Source of the DNA: Halomonas binhaiensis | Lineage (GTDB): Bacteria > Pseudomonadota > Gammaproteobacteria > Pseudomonadales > Halomonadaceae | Reading direction: 5' to 3' | Assembly: GCF_008329985.2 (NCBI RefSeq) | Contig: NZ_CP038437.2 | Location: forward strand, 310,001 to 374,000 | Length of the DNA stretch: 64,000 nucleotides | Made by a program: the position numbers and the translations under genes | Notes under the pieces: model-generated | Database searches by the model: none | What the model was told of the DNA's origin: nothing | The model's input: the letters and a program-made list of their open reading frames with translations, nothing else | In this document: positions 16,728 to 24,256 of the stretch, one piece after another | Numbering within the stretch: position 1 is the stretch's first letter | Layout of the letters: the number at the start of each line of letters is the position of its first letter

Positions 16728-18002
16728 TCAGTAACGCTTGACCAAGGGGAGCAGGACACCGGCTCCTACAAAGGCCATGGCCATCATGAACATCAGGCCT
16801 GCAGTCATGTTGCCGGTCATGACGATGAGGCTGCCGATCAATACGGGTACCAGCGCCCCCGAGAAGTTGCCCATGCCGTTGAAGATCCCGCCTGCGGTGG
16901 CACTGACATCGGAAGGAGTAGCCTTGGCCAGCAGGGCGAAGACATTGGGGGCACCGACGCCCCACATGGCGGCACTGAATGACATGGCCGCAATCATTGC
17001 CCAGTTGGAACCTTCGATGGACAGCACCAGTGCCAGTCCCAGGCCTGCGCCAAGCATGGAAATCGAGCACATCAGCGCGCGGCGATCGAAACGGTCGGAA
17101 ACGATCGCGCCCAACACTTCGCCCACCAGCATGGCGAGGAAGGGGAGGGAGGAGAAAATCCCGGCCTGATCGAGGTCGATGCCCTTGTCCTGCACCAGAT
17201 AGGTCGGCAGCCAGCTGTTGAGCCCCCACAGGTAGGCCAGAAAGGCGATGTTGAACAGACAGATCGACCAGAATGACCAGCGCTTCAATAACTTGGTGGT
17301 GGCTACCCGGTGGGTGGAGAGTGGCACATGGGAGTGCTCGCTATGTTGCAGGGCCGGAGAGCGAGTCGAGACATCCAGCTTGCGAAACACCAGGTACACG
17401 ATCAGTGCGACAGGTATCGTCAGCAGGGCGATGGCGAAAAAGCTGGCACGCCAACCGAACTGATCGACCACCCAGATGGTGAACGGGAAACCGAGAGTGG
17501 CACCGATCGGTGTGCCGAGCAGCCACAGCATGGTGGCACGGGCCTGTTCTCTTGGCGGAAACAGACGTTTGACGATGGTGTAGGCCACCGCGAACATCGG
17601 CCCTTCAGCGATACCGAGCAGTATTCTCAGCCCCAGTAACCAGCCGAAGTCGTCGACGAAACCCATGATGGCCATGATCGCCGCGGTGACGGCCAGCATG
17701 CCGTACAGGCAACTTCTGGGGCTGAAGATATCGCCGAGGAAGCCCAGAAACATCGATGAAGCGCCATAGGACAACAGGAATCCTGTCATCAGCAGGCCGA
17801 GTTTGGTGGATTCTCCGGTAAGGCCCAGGTCCGCCTGGAACGTCGGGCTTGAGATCAGCACGGCGATGCTGATCTTGTCGAAGAAGGAAAGGATAACGCA
17901 GGCCAGCAGGGCCAGTGGCACCAGCCAGCGCCTTGTTCCCGGCATCGGCCCGACCTCGTTGAGGACCCCGGTCGCCTGGGACGGAGCAGCAGTATGGGAC
18001 AT
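16728..18002 (-). CDS. MFS transporter, anion:cation symporter-like
   Basis: A 424-residue inner-membrane protein with 12 predicted membrane segments and MFS loop signatures (FLGDIFSPRS between helices 2 and 3, RILLGIAEGPMF, FRKLDVSTRS in the central loop). The sequence style (SFFDKISIAVLI, GIAEGPMFAVAY) fits the anion:cation symporter family that imports carboxylated aromatics and sugar acids. AAGGT precedes MSHTAAP at 18002. Its position directly after the ferredoxin reductase gene suggests it imports the substrate of the Rieske oxygenase. Export cannot be excluded. Confidence 0.85.
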   Translation of the reverse strand: MSHTAAPSQATGVLNEVGPMPGTRRWLVPLALLACVILSFFDKISIAVLISSPTFQADLGLTGESTKLGLLMTGFLLSYGASSMFLGFLGDIFSPRSCLYGMLAVTAAIMAIMGFVDDFGWLLGLRILLGIAEGPMFAVAYTIVKRLFPPREQARATMLWLLGTPIGATLGFPFTIWVVDQFGWRASFFAIALLTIPVALIVYLVFRKLDVSTRSPALQHSEHSHVPLSTHRVATTKLLKRWSFWSICLFNIAFLAYLWGLNSWLPTYLVQDKGIDLDQAGIFSSLPFLAMLVGEVLGAIVSDRFDRRALMCSISMLGAGLGLALVLSIEGSNWAMIAAMSFSAAMWGVGAPNVFALLAKATPSDVSATAGGIFNGMGNFSGALVPVLIGSLIVMTGNMTAGLMFMMAMAFVGAGVLLPLVKRY

Positions 18003-18034
18003 GTCATTACCTTGATTGTTATAGGTGTTGTCAG

Positions 18035-18067
18035 GGAAACACTGCATAAATAAATGCGGGCGCTTCC
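18035..18067. repeat. Repeat family A, internally deleted copy
   Basis: GGAAACACTGCATAAAT (18035-18051) runs directly into AAATGCGGGCGCTTCC (18052-18067), which resembles the family right end. The two ends abut as if the interior of a 158-bp unit had been lost. It lies between the reductase and MFS genes and could form a small hairpin in their transcript. Confidence 0.5.
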
Positions 18068-18104
18068 TCAGGGGCTAGTCGTATCGGTCGCTTGCTATGG
18101 GCGC

Positions 18105-19310
18105 TCAGCGCAGCTGCATCAGGTTGAAGTCGGGGTCTTCCAGCGACTGCGGATCGAGAGTGCGTCCGGCACTCATCCAGCGTTTACCAAGCTTGATTGC
18201 CCTGGGCTGGTCGAAGGCCACCATCTGCACCAGGCGGTTGTCCTGATCCAGGTAGAAGAACACAGGACCTTGGGCTTCCTTGCGCACCACGCAGTGGGTC
18301 TCACCGCTGGGAACACCAAGAATCTGGATATTGACGCCGTGCTGGTCAGACCACAGCCAGGCTGGCTCGTCGTAATGGGCTTCCTTGCCAAGCATGGCAT
18401 CGGCCACTACGCGTGCCTGGTTCTGGGCATAGGCCCAGGATTGCAGGCAGAGCCCCAGATGGGGATGCTGGGCGACATCACCGGCGGCGAAGATATACGG
18501 ATCTGACGTCTGGCCGGCAGCGTCGATGACAATGCCCTGCTCGGTCTTGAGCCCTGCCTCGCGTGCCAGTTCCAGATTGATGGTCACCCCGGTTCCCACG
18601 ACGATGAGGTCATACGGCTCATGCGCCTGTCCGTCGGCCAGGATCGTGACTCGGCCGTCCTGTGCTTCGTCGAGTTGGATGTCCTGGCGTTCCAGCTCCA
18701 GTCCGACACCGTGTTGCTGGTGAAGCTCGCGGATGGCCTCGGCCACTTCAGGGCCCACGCTGCGCCCGCAGAGTGCAGGGGCACGTTCGAACACATCCAC
18801 TTCCATACCCAGCTTGCGGGCGCTGGAGGCCACTTCGAGGCCGATCCAGCCACCGCCGATGACGCCAACGCGCCGACTGCCCTCCAGGCGTTCCTTGAGT
18901 TGGCAGGCATCATCCCAGGAACGCAACGTCATGACGTTGCCAATGCCAGCCCACTCTTCCACGGGTAGTCGAGGCCGACTACCCGTGGCAATCAGCAGGC
19001 GGTCATAATTCAGGCGAGTGCCGTCGTTGAGTTCCACCTGGCGGGCGTCCCGGTCGATGCGTGTGGCCCGCTGTGGACGGTGCCAGTCGATATCGAGTGC
19101 CGCCAGGCTATCCGCGGGAAACAGCCTTGGCAGCGGTTCCTGGGCAGTGATCACGCCCTTGGACAAGGGAGGGCGTTCATAGAAGTCGTGAGGCTCGTCG
19201 GCCACGACCATCAGTTGGCCCTGGAAACCTTCGCTGCGTAGTGCCTTGCAGGCATAGCCGCCGGCCTGACCGCCGCCAATGACGACGATGCGCTGGATGT
19301 CACTTGTCAT
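18105..19310 (-). CDS. FAD-dependent ferredoxin reductase of a Rieske oxygenase
   Basis: A protein of about 401 residues with two dinucleotide-binding motifs: the FAD site near the N terminus (IVVIGGGQAGGYACKAL) and the NAD site in the middle (VGVIGGGWIGLEVA), then the second FAD contact (YIFAAGDVAQHP). This is the layout of BphA4/CamA-type reductases that pass electrons from NADH to a Rieske or 2Fe-2S ferredoxin. The ferredoxin and oxygenase are in the same operon. I prefer the start at 19310 because GAGGA directly abuts the alternative ATG at 19319. Confidence 0.9.
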   Translation of the reverse strand: MTSDIQRIVVIGGGQAGGYACKALRSEGFQGQLMVVADEPHDFYERPPLSKGVITAQEPLPRLFPADSLAALDIDWHRPQRATRIDRDARQVELNDGTRLNYDRLLIATGSRPRLPVEEWAGIGNVMTLRSWDDACQLKERLEGSRRVGVIGGGWIGLEVASSARKLGMEVDVFERAPALCGRSVGPEVAEAIRELHQQHGVGLELERQDIQLDEAQDGRVTILADGQAHEPYDLIVVGTGVTINLELAREAGLKTEQGIVIDAAGQTSDPYIFAAGDVAQHPHLGLCLQSWAYAQNQARVVADAMLGKEAHYDEPAWLWSDQHGVNIQILGVPSGETHCVVRKEAQGPVFFYLDQDNRLVQMVAFDQPRAIKLGKRWMSAGRTLDPQSLEDPDFNLMQLR

Positions 19311-19322
19311 GTTCGCCATTCC

Positions 19323-20078
19323 TCAGTTGAAGACGAAACCGCCGTTGACCGGGATGACCTGCCCGGTAACGAATGCCGCCCAGTCCGACAGCAGATAGAG
19401 AACGGTGCCGCTCACATCGTCTGGCTGCTGTTCGCGTTTCAGGGCTCGCCCTTGGGCATAGAAGTCATAACGTTCCTGGGGAACGTATGCGGTCGCTTCA
19501 CAGTGGGTCAGTCCCGGGGCTACGGCATTGACGCAGATATGTTGCTCTCCGAGTTCACGCGCCATGGCACGGGTCATGGAGATCACGGCGCCTTTGCTGG
19601 CAACGTAAGCCATCAACTTGGGGGCTCCCCAAAGGGCGGTATCCGAGGCCAGATTGACGATCCGGCCGTTGCCACTGCGCTCGAGCAGAGGAACGGCAGC
19701 GCGGGTCATCAGCCAGGGACCGCGCACGTTGACGCTCATGACCCGGTCCCACAGGTCCATGTCGTAGTCCATGAGGGTATCGCCACCCACGCCAGTGGCG
19801 ATGGCGGCGTTATTGACTAGTCCATGCAGGGGGCCCTGGCTGCCGATGCGTGCCATGCCGTCTTCGATGGAAGCTGGGTCGGCCTGATCGATGACCAGGG
19901 CTTCCACTTCAGCACCGCTTTCACGCAATGCCTCGGCCGTGGCATTCAGCTCTTGCTTGAGGATATCGCTGATGACCAGCCGTGCCCCTTCACGGGCAGC
20001 GGCTTCGGCAATATTGCGGCCCAGGCCGCGAGCAGCGCCGGTGACCAGGATGCGTTTGTCTGCGAGCATTCGGGGCAT
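19323..20078 (-). CDS. Short-chain dehydrogenase, probable cis-dihydrodiol dehydrogenase
   Basis: A 251-residue classical SDR with TGAARGLGRN cofactor motif, NNAA motif (LVNNAAIATG), Ser in NLASDTALW and the catalytic YVASK (Tyr-x3-Lys). C-terminal GQVIPVNGGFVFN is typical. The start follows the oxygenase stop by one base (TGACATG). In ring-hydroxylating operons this enzyme rearomatises the cis-dihydrodiol to a catechol with NAD+; position supports that, but sequence alone cannot fix the substrate. Confidence 0.88.
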   Translation of the reverse strand: MPRMLADKRILVTGAARGLGRNIAEAAAREGARLVISDILKQELNATAEALRESGAEVEALVIDQADPASIEDGMARIGSQGPLHGLVNNAAIATGVGGDTLMDYDMDLWDRVMSVNVRGPWLMTRAAVPLLERSGNGRIVNLASDTALWGAPKLMAYVASKGAVISMTRAMARELGEQHICVNAVAPGLTHCEATAYVPQERYDFYAQGRALKREQQPDDVSGTVLYLLSDWAAFVTGQVIPVNGGFVFN

Positions 20079-20079
20079 G

Positions 20080-21123
20080 TCAGGCCGCCTGCTGGCGCTG
20101 GGCCAACTGCTGCTTGGCCATTTTCAGCATCACACGGCGCAGGCGGGCCAGTCCGACATCATGCTGATAGAGGTTCTCGTGATCGCGGGCATCTGGAGCC
20201 ATGTCCTCGAGAATGATGCGGTCCTGCTCCAGCACGTCCCAGTGCAGCTGCTCGAGCTTGGTGCGGTAGAAGAAGCGCCATACCTGACGCTGCCAGCCGC
20301 TGACCTTGCGGATCCGCCAGAAGAACACTCGGGTGTTGTTCTTGTCCTCAGGGACGGCCATGCCGACGATCCAGAACGGACCACCTGGTCCGAAACGTTT
20401 CTGGTAGGGGATCGACAGGCGTAGCCAAAGCGCGCCGCTATTGCCGTATTCCACCCAGTCGAAGTTGACGCCGGTCTGGCCGGTCTTCTTGAAGATGAAA
20501 CCGCTTTCGGTGGGCTCAAGCACCATCTCGGCCTGACGATCACCCTCGGCCATGGAGTGGGAATCCGAGTGCAGGTAGGTGCCGTGCATCGGGTCCATGA
20601 CGTTGTCGATGGCGTATTGGTAGTTGCACTTCCAGGTGGCGGTGCACAGGAAGTGACCATAGCTTTCGCCATCGGTCAGCTGTTCGGGCAGTTCGAGCTC
20701 GCAGGGCTGCTCGTCCGGCGTGGTAGCGAAGTAGACGAAGATGGCGCCATGCGCTTCCTTGACGGGATAGCGGCGTACGCAGTTCTGGCCCACCAGGGGA
20801 CTATTGCTGATGGCCGGGACATCACAGACTTCGCCTTCACCATTGACTTCGACACCGTGGTACCAGCAGGCCAGGCGGTTGCCCAGGTTCCAGCCCTTGG
20901 ACAGTCGCGCGCCGCGGTGCGGGCAGCGGTCCTCGATGGCATGCAGGGTGCCGTCGTGATCGCGCCACAGGGCCAGGTTCTCACCCAGACGGGTGATGCC
21001 GACAGGGTTGCTGCCGACTTCCCAACTGGCGGCGACGGGATACCACAAGGAGCGCAGACCGTTGTCCAGGTAGTCCTGAATATTGTCTTGCACGTTGGTG
21101 TCAGAAGAGGGTGCTGTGGTCAT
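20080..21123 (-). CDS. Rieske-type aromatic ring-hydroxylating oxygenase, large subunit
   Basis: A 347-residue oxygenase component. The Rieske cluster ligands are Cys67, His69, Cys86 and His89 (CPHRGARLS ... CWYHG). The mononuclear iron site includes Asp173 and His180/His185 in the DNVMDPMHGTYLHSD stretch. At about 350 residues and with no small (beta) subunit gene nearby, it belongs to the phthalate/vanillate/carbazole-type alpha-only oxygenases. Ferredoxin and reductase are separate genes at 21488 and 18105. It may hydroxylate or demethylate an aromatic or heteroaromatic acid; the substrate is unknown. Confidence 0.9.
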   Translation of the reverse strand: MTTAPSSDTNVQDNIQDYLDNGLRSLWYPVAASWEVGSNPVGITRLGENLALWRDHDGTLHAIEDRCPHRGARLSKGWNLGNRLACWYHGVEVNGEGEVCDVPAISNSPLVGQNCVRRYPVKEAHGAIFVYFATTPDEQPCELELPEQLTDGESYGHFLCTATWKCNYQYAIDNVMDPMHGTYLHSDSHSMAEGDRQAEMVLEPTESGFIFKKTGQTGVNFDWVEYGNSGALWLRLSIPYQKRFGPGGPFWIVGMAVPEDKNNTRVFFWRIRKVSGWQRQVWRFFYRTKLEQLHWDVLEQDRIILEDMAPDARDHENLYQHDVGLARLRRVMLKMAKQQLAQRQQAA

Positions 21124-21181
21124 GACTCGACCTCGTTGTTTGGATTATGCGATAGGGAAATGGAACAGGAAGAGGAGACTT

Positions 21182-21484
21182 CTATCCGAGGACGGCCATT
21201 TCCTGGAGGAAGCTTTCCTGGGTCCAGGCCTGGCCATGACGGTCACGGTGCTGGCGGGCATTGAGACCTTCGACCAAGGCATCTAGCTCGGTCACGCCAT
21301 CGCTAAACACTTCTTCGAGGGCTGCCAGCAGATCTATCTCGAACTCACCTGGCACATTGGCGCGAGTCTGCCAGACAGGATTGGCAAATCCGCCAGGGGG
21401 CTCGATATAGCCTTGCCCGGGCTCAGTGGAAGGGATGATGCGCTGCCAGCTCTTCAATTGTGGGTTGTAGTCTTGATGCGCCAC
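21182..21484 (-). CDS. Small recombinase-like helix-turn-helix protein of Rieske operons
   Basis: A 100-residue protein starting with GTG (21484), with GAGGAGAG upstream. The N-terminal part is Pro/Gly-rich (TEPGQGYIEPPGGFANP). The C-terminal 50 residues (LDALVEGLNARQHRDRHGQ, then WTQESFLQEMAVLG) resemble the small HTH domain of serine recombinases, but no catalytic domain is present. I recall similar small proteins encoded beside ring-hydroxylating oxygenases, but have no established function. It lies between ferredoxin (3-bp gap) and oxygenase, so it is co-translated with them; an assembly factor or accessory subunit is possible. Confidence 0.55.
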   Translation of the reverse strand: MAHQDYNPQLKSWQRIIPSTEPGQGYIEPPGGFANPVWQTRANVPGEFEIDLLAALEEVFSDGVTELDALVEGLNARQHRDRHGQAWTQESFLQEMAVLG

Positions 21485-21487
21485 GGT

Positions 21488-21805
21488 TCAGCTCTCCTCG
21501 CTGGTCTGGAGTTGTACTTCGTTGTCGATGATGCGGACCGGATAGACGTGAAGGTCGCGGTCAGCCGGCTCGCGTAGGCACTTGCCGGTGCGGATGTCGA
21601 AAGTCGCTTCGTGCAGGGGGCACTCGACCTGTCCATCCTCGACAAAACCTTGCGACAGCAGGGCATAGGCATGGGGGCAGACGTCTTCCAGGGCGTAGTA
21701 GTCGCCGTCGAGGACATAGACGCCGATTTCCTTGCCATCGATCTTGGCGGAGTAGGGGAAGTCTTCCTGAACCTGGTCGGTCTTGCAGACAGTCGTCCAA
21801 CTCAT
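21488..21805 (-). CDS. Rieske [2Fe-2S] ferredoxin
   Basis: A 105-residue soluble ferredoxin with Rieske ligands Cys43, His45 (CPHAYALLS) and Cys62, His65 (CPLHEATFD). GAGGA precedes the ATG at 21805. It is the first gene of the leftward operon and carries electrons from the FAD reductase to the oxygenase. Its promoter contains a perfect palindrome at 21841-21856. Confidence 0.92.
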   Translation of the reverse strand: MSWTTVCKTDQVQEDFPYSAKIDGKEIGVYVLDGDYYALEDVCPHAYALLSQGFVEDGQVECPLHEATFDIRTGKCLREPADRDLHVYPVRIIDNEVQLQTSEES

Positions 21806-21840
21806 GATGCAGTCCTCATCGGTCGGGGATGGGTATTATT

Positions 21841-21871
21841 GTTTCAATTATGAAACTTTGTTTTTTATTTG
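21841..21871. promoter_or_regulatory. Putative operator/promoter of the Rieske operon
   Basis: GTTTCAATTATGAAAC (21841-21856) is a 16-bp palindrome with perfect 6-bp arms, 36 bp upstream of the ferredoxin start. On the minus strand its centre reads CATAAT, a good -10 box. The adjoining 21850-21871 matches 16542-16563 before the iclR gene at 19 of 22 positions. A repressor covering the -10 region is the simplest reading. Confidence 0.55.
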
Positions 21872-22026
21872 ATCCGATGAGGTCCCAGTATAGGGACGGC
21901 AACCCGACTGTCAAATACTACATAGTAATGGAGAGGCAAAACATCCCCCATGTCCGTGCTCTCACACAGATGAAGTGGGGGTAATGTATTGAATTTATGG
22001 GAGGTTCAGAAAAGAAGACTGATGGA

Positions 22027-22806
22027 TCAGCGCAGTGCAGTATTCAGGGACAGGCTGTAATCATTGCTGGGAATATGCATGACCTGCCAGGCGACAGGGG
22101 TGTCATCTGCCAGGCAATAGAAGGTTTCCAGCCTCAGGCCGGTGGCAGAGGACGTATCGTGGCCGGGGTGCATGATCCTGGCGATGGTCTTGGGCAGGCG
22201 CACCATGCGCAGGCGATTCTCGGCATGGCTGAGTGTCACCCGGCCCTGGGTTTCCAGCAAAGGCAGGATGCTTTCGTGTTCCAGGGCTTCTGCATCAGCT
22301 TCCAGCAGGGTAGATGCCATGTCCGCCCGCAGGTGTATCTCGGTATGGCAGTCAAAGGCGCCATCGATACGATCCTGGCGTATCAAGCGGACATAGCCGC
22401 TCGGGCATTCTCCCAGGATGTCGCTCCAGGTTCCCTGGCGAAGCACATGCTCACGTTTCAGCAAATGGATGAAGACCATACGTACCCTGGTGCCATCAGG
22501 GCGCAGGAAACGGAAAGCGGGAGTGGTGATTTCGCGGCGATGATCGCCACCGGCAACGAATGTGCCAACGCGACGGCGACGGTAGAGATCACCACTATCC
22601 ACCAGTTCCCGCAGGGCTTTTTGTACCGTGCCCAGGCTGACGGGCAGGTTCGCCGCCAACTCCTGTTCGGTTGGCAGGCGCGTGCCTTCGCTCAAGTGCC
22701 CCTCCACGATCAACTCGATGATCGCATCGCGCAGGCACAGGTACTTGGGAGATTTGGGAGAGCGTTCCAGGTGTATGGAGGTGCGCTCGGCCAGCAGAGG
22801 TAGCAC
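22027..22806 (-). CDS. GntR-family regulator, HutC/UTRA subfamily
   Basis: A 259-residue regulator with an N-terminal GntR winged helix (LRDAIIELIVEGHLSEGTRLP, ELAANLPVSLGTVQKALREL, RRRRVGTFVAG) and a C-terminal UTRA-like ligand domain. Translation probably starts at GTG 22806 with AAGG 7 nt upstream. It is separated from the Rieske operon by a 221-bp gap (21806-22026) that carries the palindrome at 21841. It may add a second input to the aromatic cluster or control something else; its operator is not evident. Confidence 0.85.
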   Translation of the reverse strand: MLPLLAERTSIHLERSPKSPKYLCLRDAIIELIVEGHLSEGTRLPTEQELAANLPVSLGTVQKALRELVDSGDLYRRRRVGTFVAGGDHRREITTPAFRFLRPDGTRVRMVFIHLLKREHVLRQGTWSDILGECPSGYVRLIRQDRIDGAFDCHTEIHLRADMASTLLEADAEALEHESILPLLETQGRVTLSHAENRLRMVRLPKTIARIMHPGHDTSSATGLRLETFYCLADDTPVAWQVMHIPSNDYSLSLNTALR

Positions 22807-23084
22807 GGCACTGCCTTAAGAAAAAGTGAGGAATGGCGCATTCTAGCAGGGAAGTTTGTGGGCCATAAGGCAACGGGAAAAGGCAGCTCGATATGGTCGT
22901 GCTTCAGAATTTTGCTGCAGTCAGCAAGCCTTGTGCGTGAGCGAAGATTCATGTTTTTAATTTGAATGATCAATCAACATAAAATAGGCTCAAAGGGCAC
23001 TTGAGACTTTATCCAAGCATGCATCGTCATTGAGTGTCTCTCGTCGGAAAGCGATCGGGAGCCTGTATAACAAGGAGAACCAAG
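22807..23084. other. Intergenic region between divergent GntR and acid phosphatase genes
   Basis: A 278-bp spacer. TTGAATGATCAA around 22963 is a short palindrome in an AT-rich patch that may hold promoters. No gene, terminator or family repeat was found. Confidence 0.35.
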
Positions 23085-23870
23085 TTGATACATCCCTCTC
23101 TGCATAAGCATCGTAACCTTCTGTGGCCTGCTGCTGCCGTCACTGGACTGGTGGCTTCCCTGGCGGCAGGCCAGGCGCTGGCCGATGATGCCATCTGTAC
23201 GCAAAAGGCCTATTCCATGGGGCTGCGCTACCAACAGCAGTCTGCAGAGGCCGAAGCGTTGCAGCGCCAGGGCTTTGCTCTGGCCACATACCGGCTCAAG
23301 GAGCAGATCGAAGAACATGGTGAAGACGCTGATCTGGCGATCATTACCGATCTGGATGAAACCGTGCTGGATAACTCACCGCTGCTGGCACGGGACATGG
23401 CCGAGTGCCATGACTACACCACCTGGGATACCTGGAAGCATTGGGAGCGTGAAGGTGATCCCCGCCTGATCCCTGGTGCCAAGGCATTCCTCGACTATGC
23501 CGATGAGAAGGGCGTGACCATCTTCTACATATCGGACCGTTATCAGGAAAACGAAGCCGATACCATCGCTACCCTTGAAGCGCTGGATTTGCCCCAGGTC
23601 TCTGAAGACAGCGTCATGTTGCTGGGGCCACCCAAGGCGGAACGCAGGGCCAAGGTCGCTGACGAGCATACTCTGGTCATGCAGCTGGGAGACTCACTGC
23701 ACGATTTCGATGGCAAGTTTGCCGATGCGGATCTGGCGGGTCAGCATGCGCTCGTCAAGGAGAATGCCGAGCGTTTCGGCCAGGACTGGATTGTGCTGCC
23801 AAACGCGGCCTACGGTGACTGGAGTGACGCTGAGCTGACAACCTGGGGAGCACCGCTGGAAACAGAGTGA
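23085..23870 (+). CDS. Secreted acid phosphatase, HAD superfamily class B / e(P4) type
   Basis: A 261-residue exported phosphatase. TTG at 23085 is the best start because AAGGAG lies 7 nt upstream. It opens a signal peptide (HKHRNLLWPAAAVTGLVASL, cleavage after GQALA). HAD motif I is ITDLDETVLDNS with both catalytic Asp, motif II FYISDR, and the late Asp motif QLGDSLHDFDG. The family (5'-nucleotidase lipoprotein e(P4), class B/C acid phosphatases) dephosphorylates nucleotides and phosphomonoesters in the periplasm. No lipobox Cys is evident at the cleavage site. Not in an obvious operon. Confidence 0.85.
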   Translation: MIHPSLHKHRNLLWPAAAVTGLVASLAAGQALADDAICTQKAYSMGLRYQQQSAEAEALQRQGFALATYRLKEQIEEHGEDADLAIITDLDETVLDNSPLLARDMAECHDYTTWDTWKHWEREGDPRLIPGAKAFLDYADEKGVTIFYISDRYQENEADTIATLEALDLPQVSEDSVMLLGPPKAERRAKVADEHTLVMQLGDSLHDFDGKFADADLAGQHALVKENAERFGQDWIVLPNAAYGDWSDAELTTWGAPLETE

Positions 23871-23963
23871 TGCCATAGCTGGAGGCTCGTGACGGTAGTG
23901 TCATGGGCTTATTGCGGAGGGGCGGGCCTTGTTTCGGTTCGGTTCGTTCCTCCGAGCATCCTT

Positions 23964-24010
23964 CTCTCAATCTTCTGAGCTCTCAATCTTCTGAGTTCTC
24001 AAGCTCATCC
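23964..24010. repeat. 16-bp tandem repeat downstream of acid phosphatase
   Basis: CTCTCAATCTTCTGAG occurs twice in perfect tandem (23964-23979, 23980-23995) and a partial third unit (TTCTCAAGCTCATC) follows. It lies in the spacer before the kdp promoter and codes for nothing obvious. Confidence 0.8.
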
Positions 24011-24049
24011 CTCCGCTTTTCAAACCAAGGGCCGTGGCAGTGCCGGGGT

Positions 24050-24102
24050 CTTTACCTTCTTTTTACGCTTTAGCCCGAAAATCGGCATCGAATTTTTACG
24101 CT
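24050..24102 (+). promoter_or_regulatory. Putative KdpE-binding region of the kdp promoter
   Basis: TTTTTACGCT occurs at 24060-24069 and 24093-24102, 33 bp (about three helix turns) apart. The first copy lies in a T-rich stretch (TCTTTACCTTCTTTTTACG) that resembles, from memory, the E. coli KdpE site upstream of kdpFABC. It is 47-99 bp upstream of kdpF. Confidence 0.5.
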
Positions 24103-24148
24103 GCTACTTCCTAAGCTGGCCTGGCTTACCTTTCAAGGAGTCTAGGTC

Positions 24149-24229
24149 ATGCAATGGTTGTTACTTGCGCTCTCCCTGTTGATGGGAGGATATCTGTTCG
24201 CCTCGTTGCTGTGGCCCGAGCGCTTCTGA
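24149..24229 (+). CDS. kdpF: KdpF, small subunit of the K+-transporting ATPase
   Basis: A 26-residue single-span membrane peptide (MQWLLLALSLLMGGYLFASL then LWPERF) preceded by AAGGAG 14 nt before the ATG. Length and sequence pattern match KdpF, which stabilises the KdpABC complex. It is followed after 27 bp by kdpA. Confidence 0.88.
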   Translation: MQWLLLALSLLMGGYLFASLLWPERF

Positions 24230-24256
24230 CGCATTCATGGAGTTCGGGAGACAACG

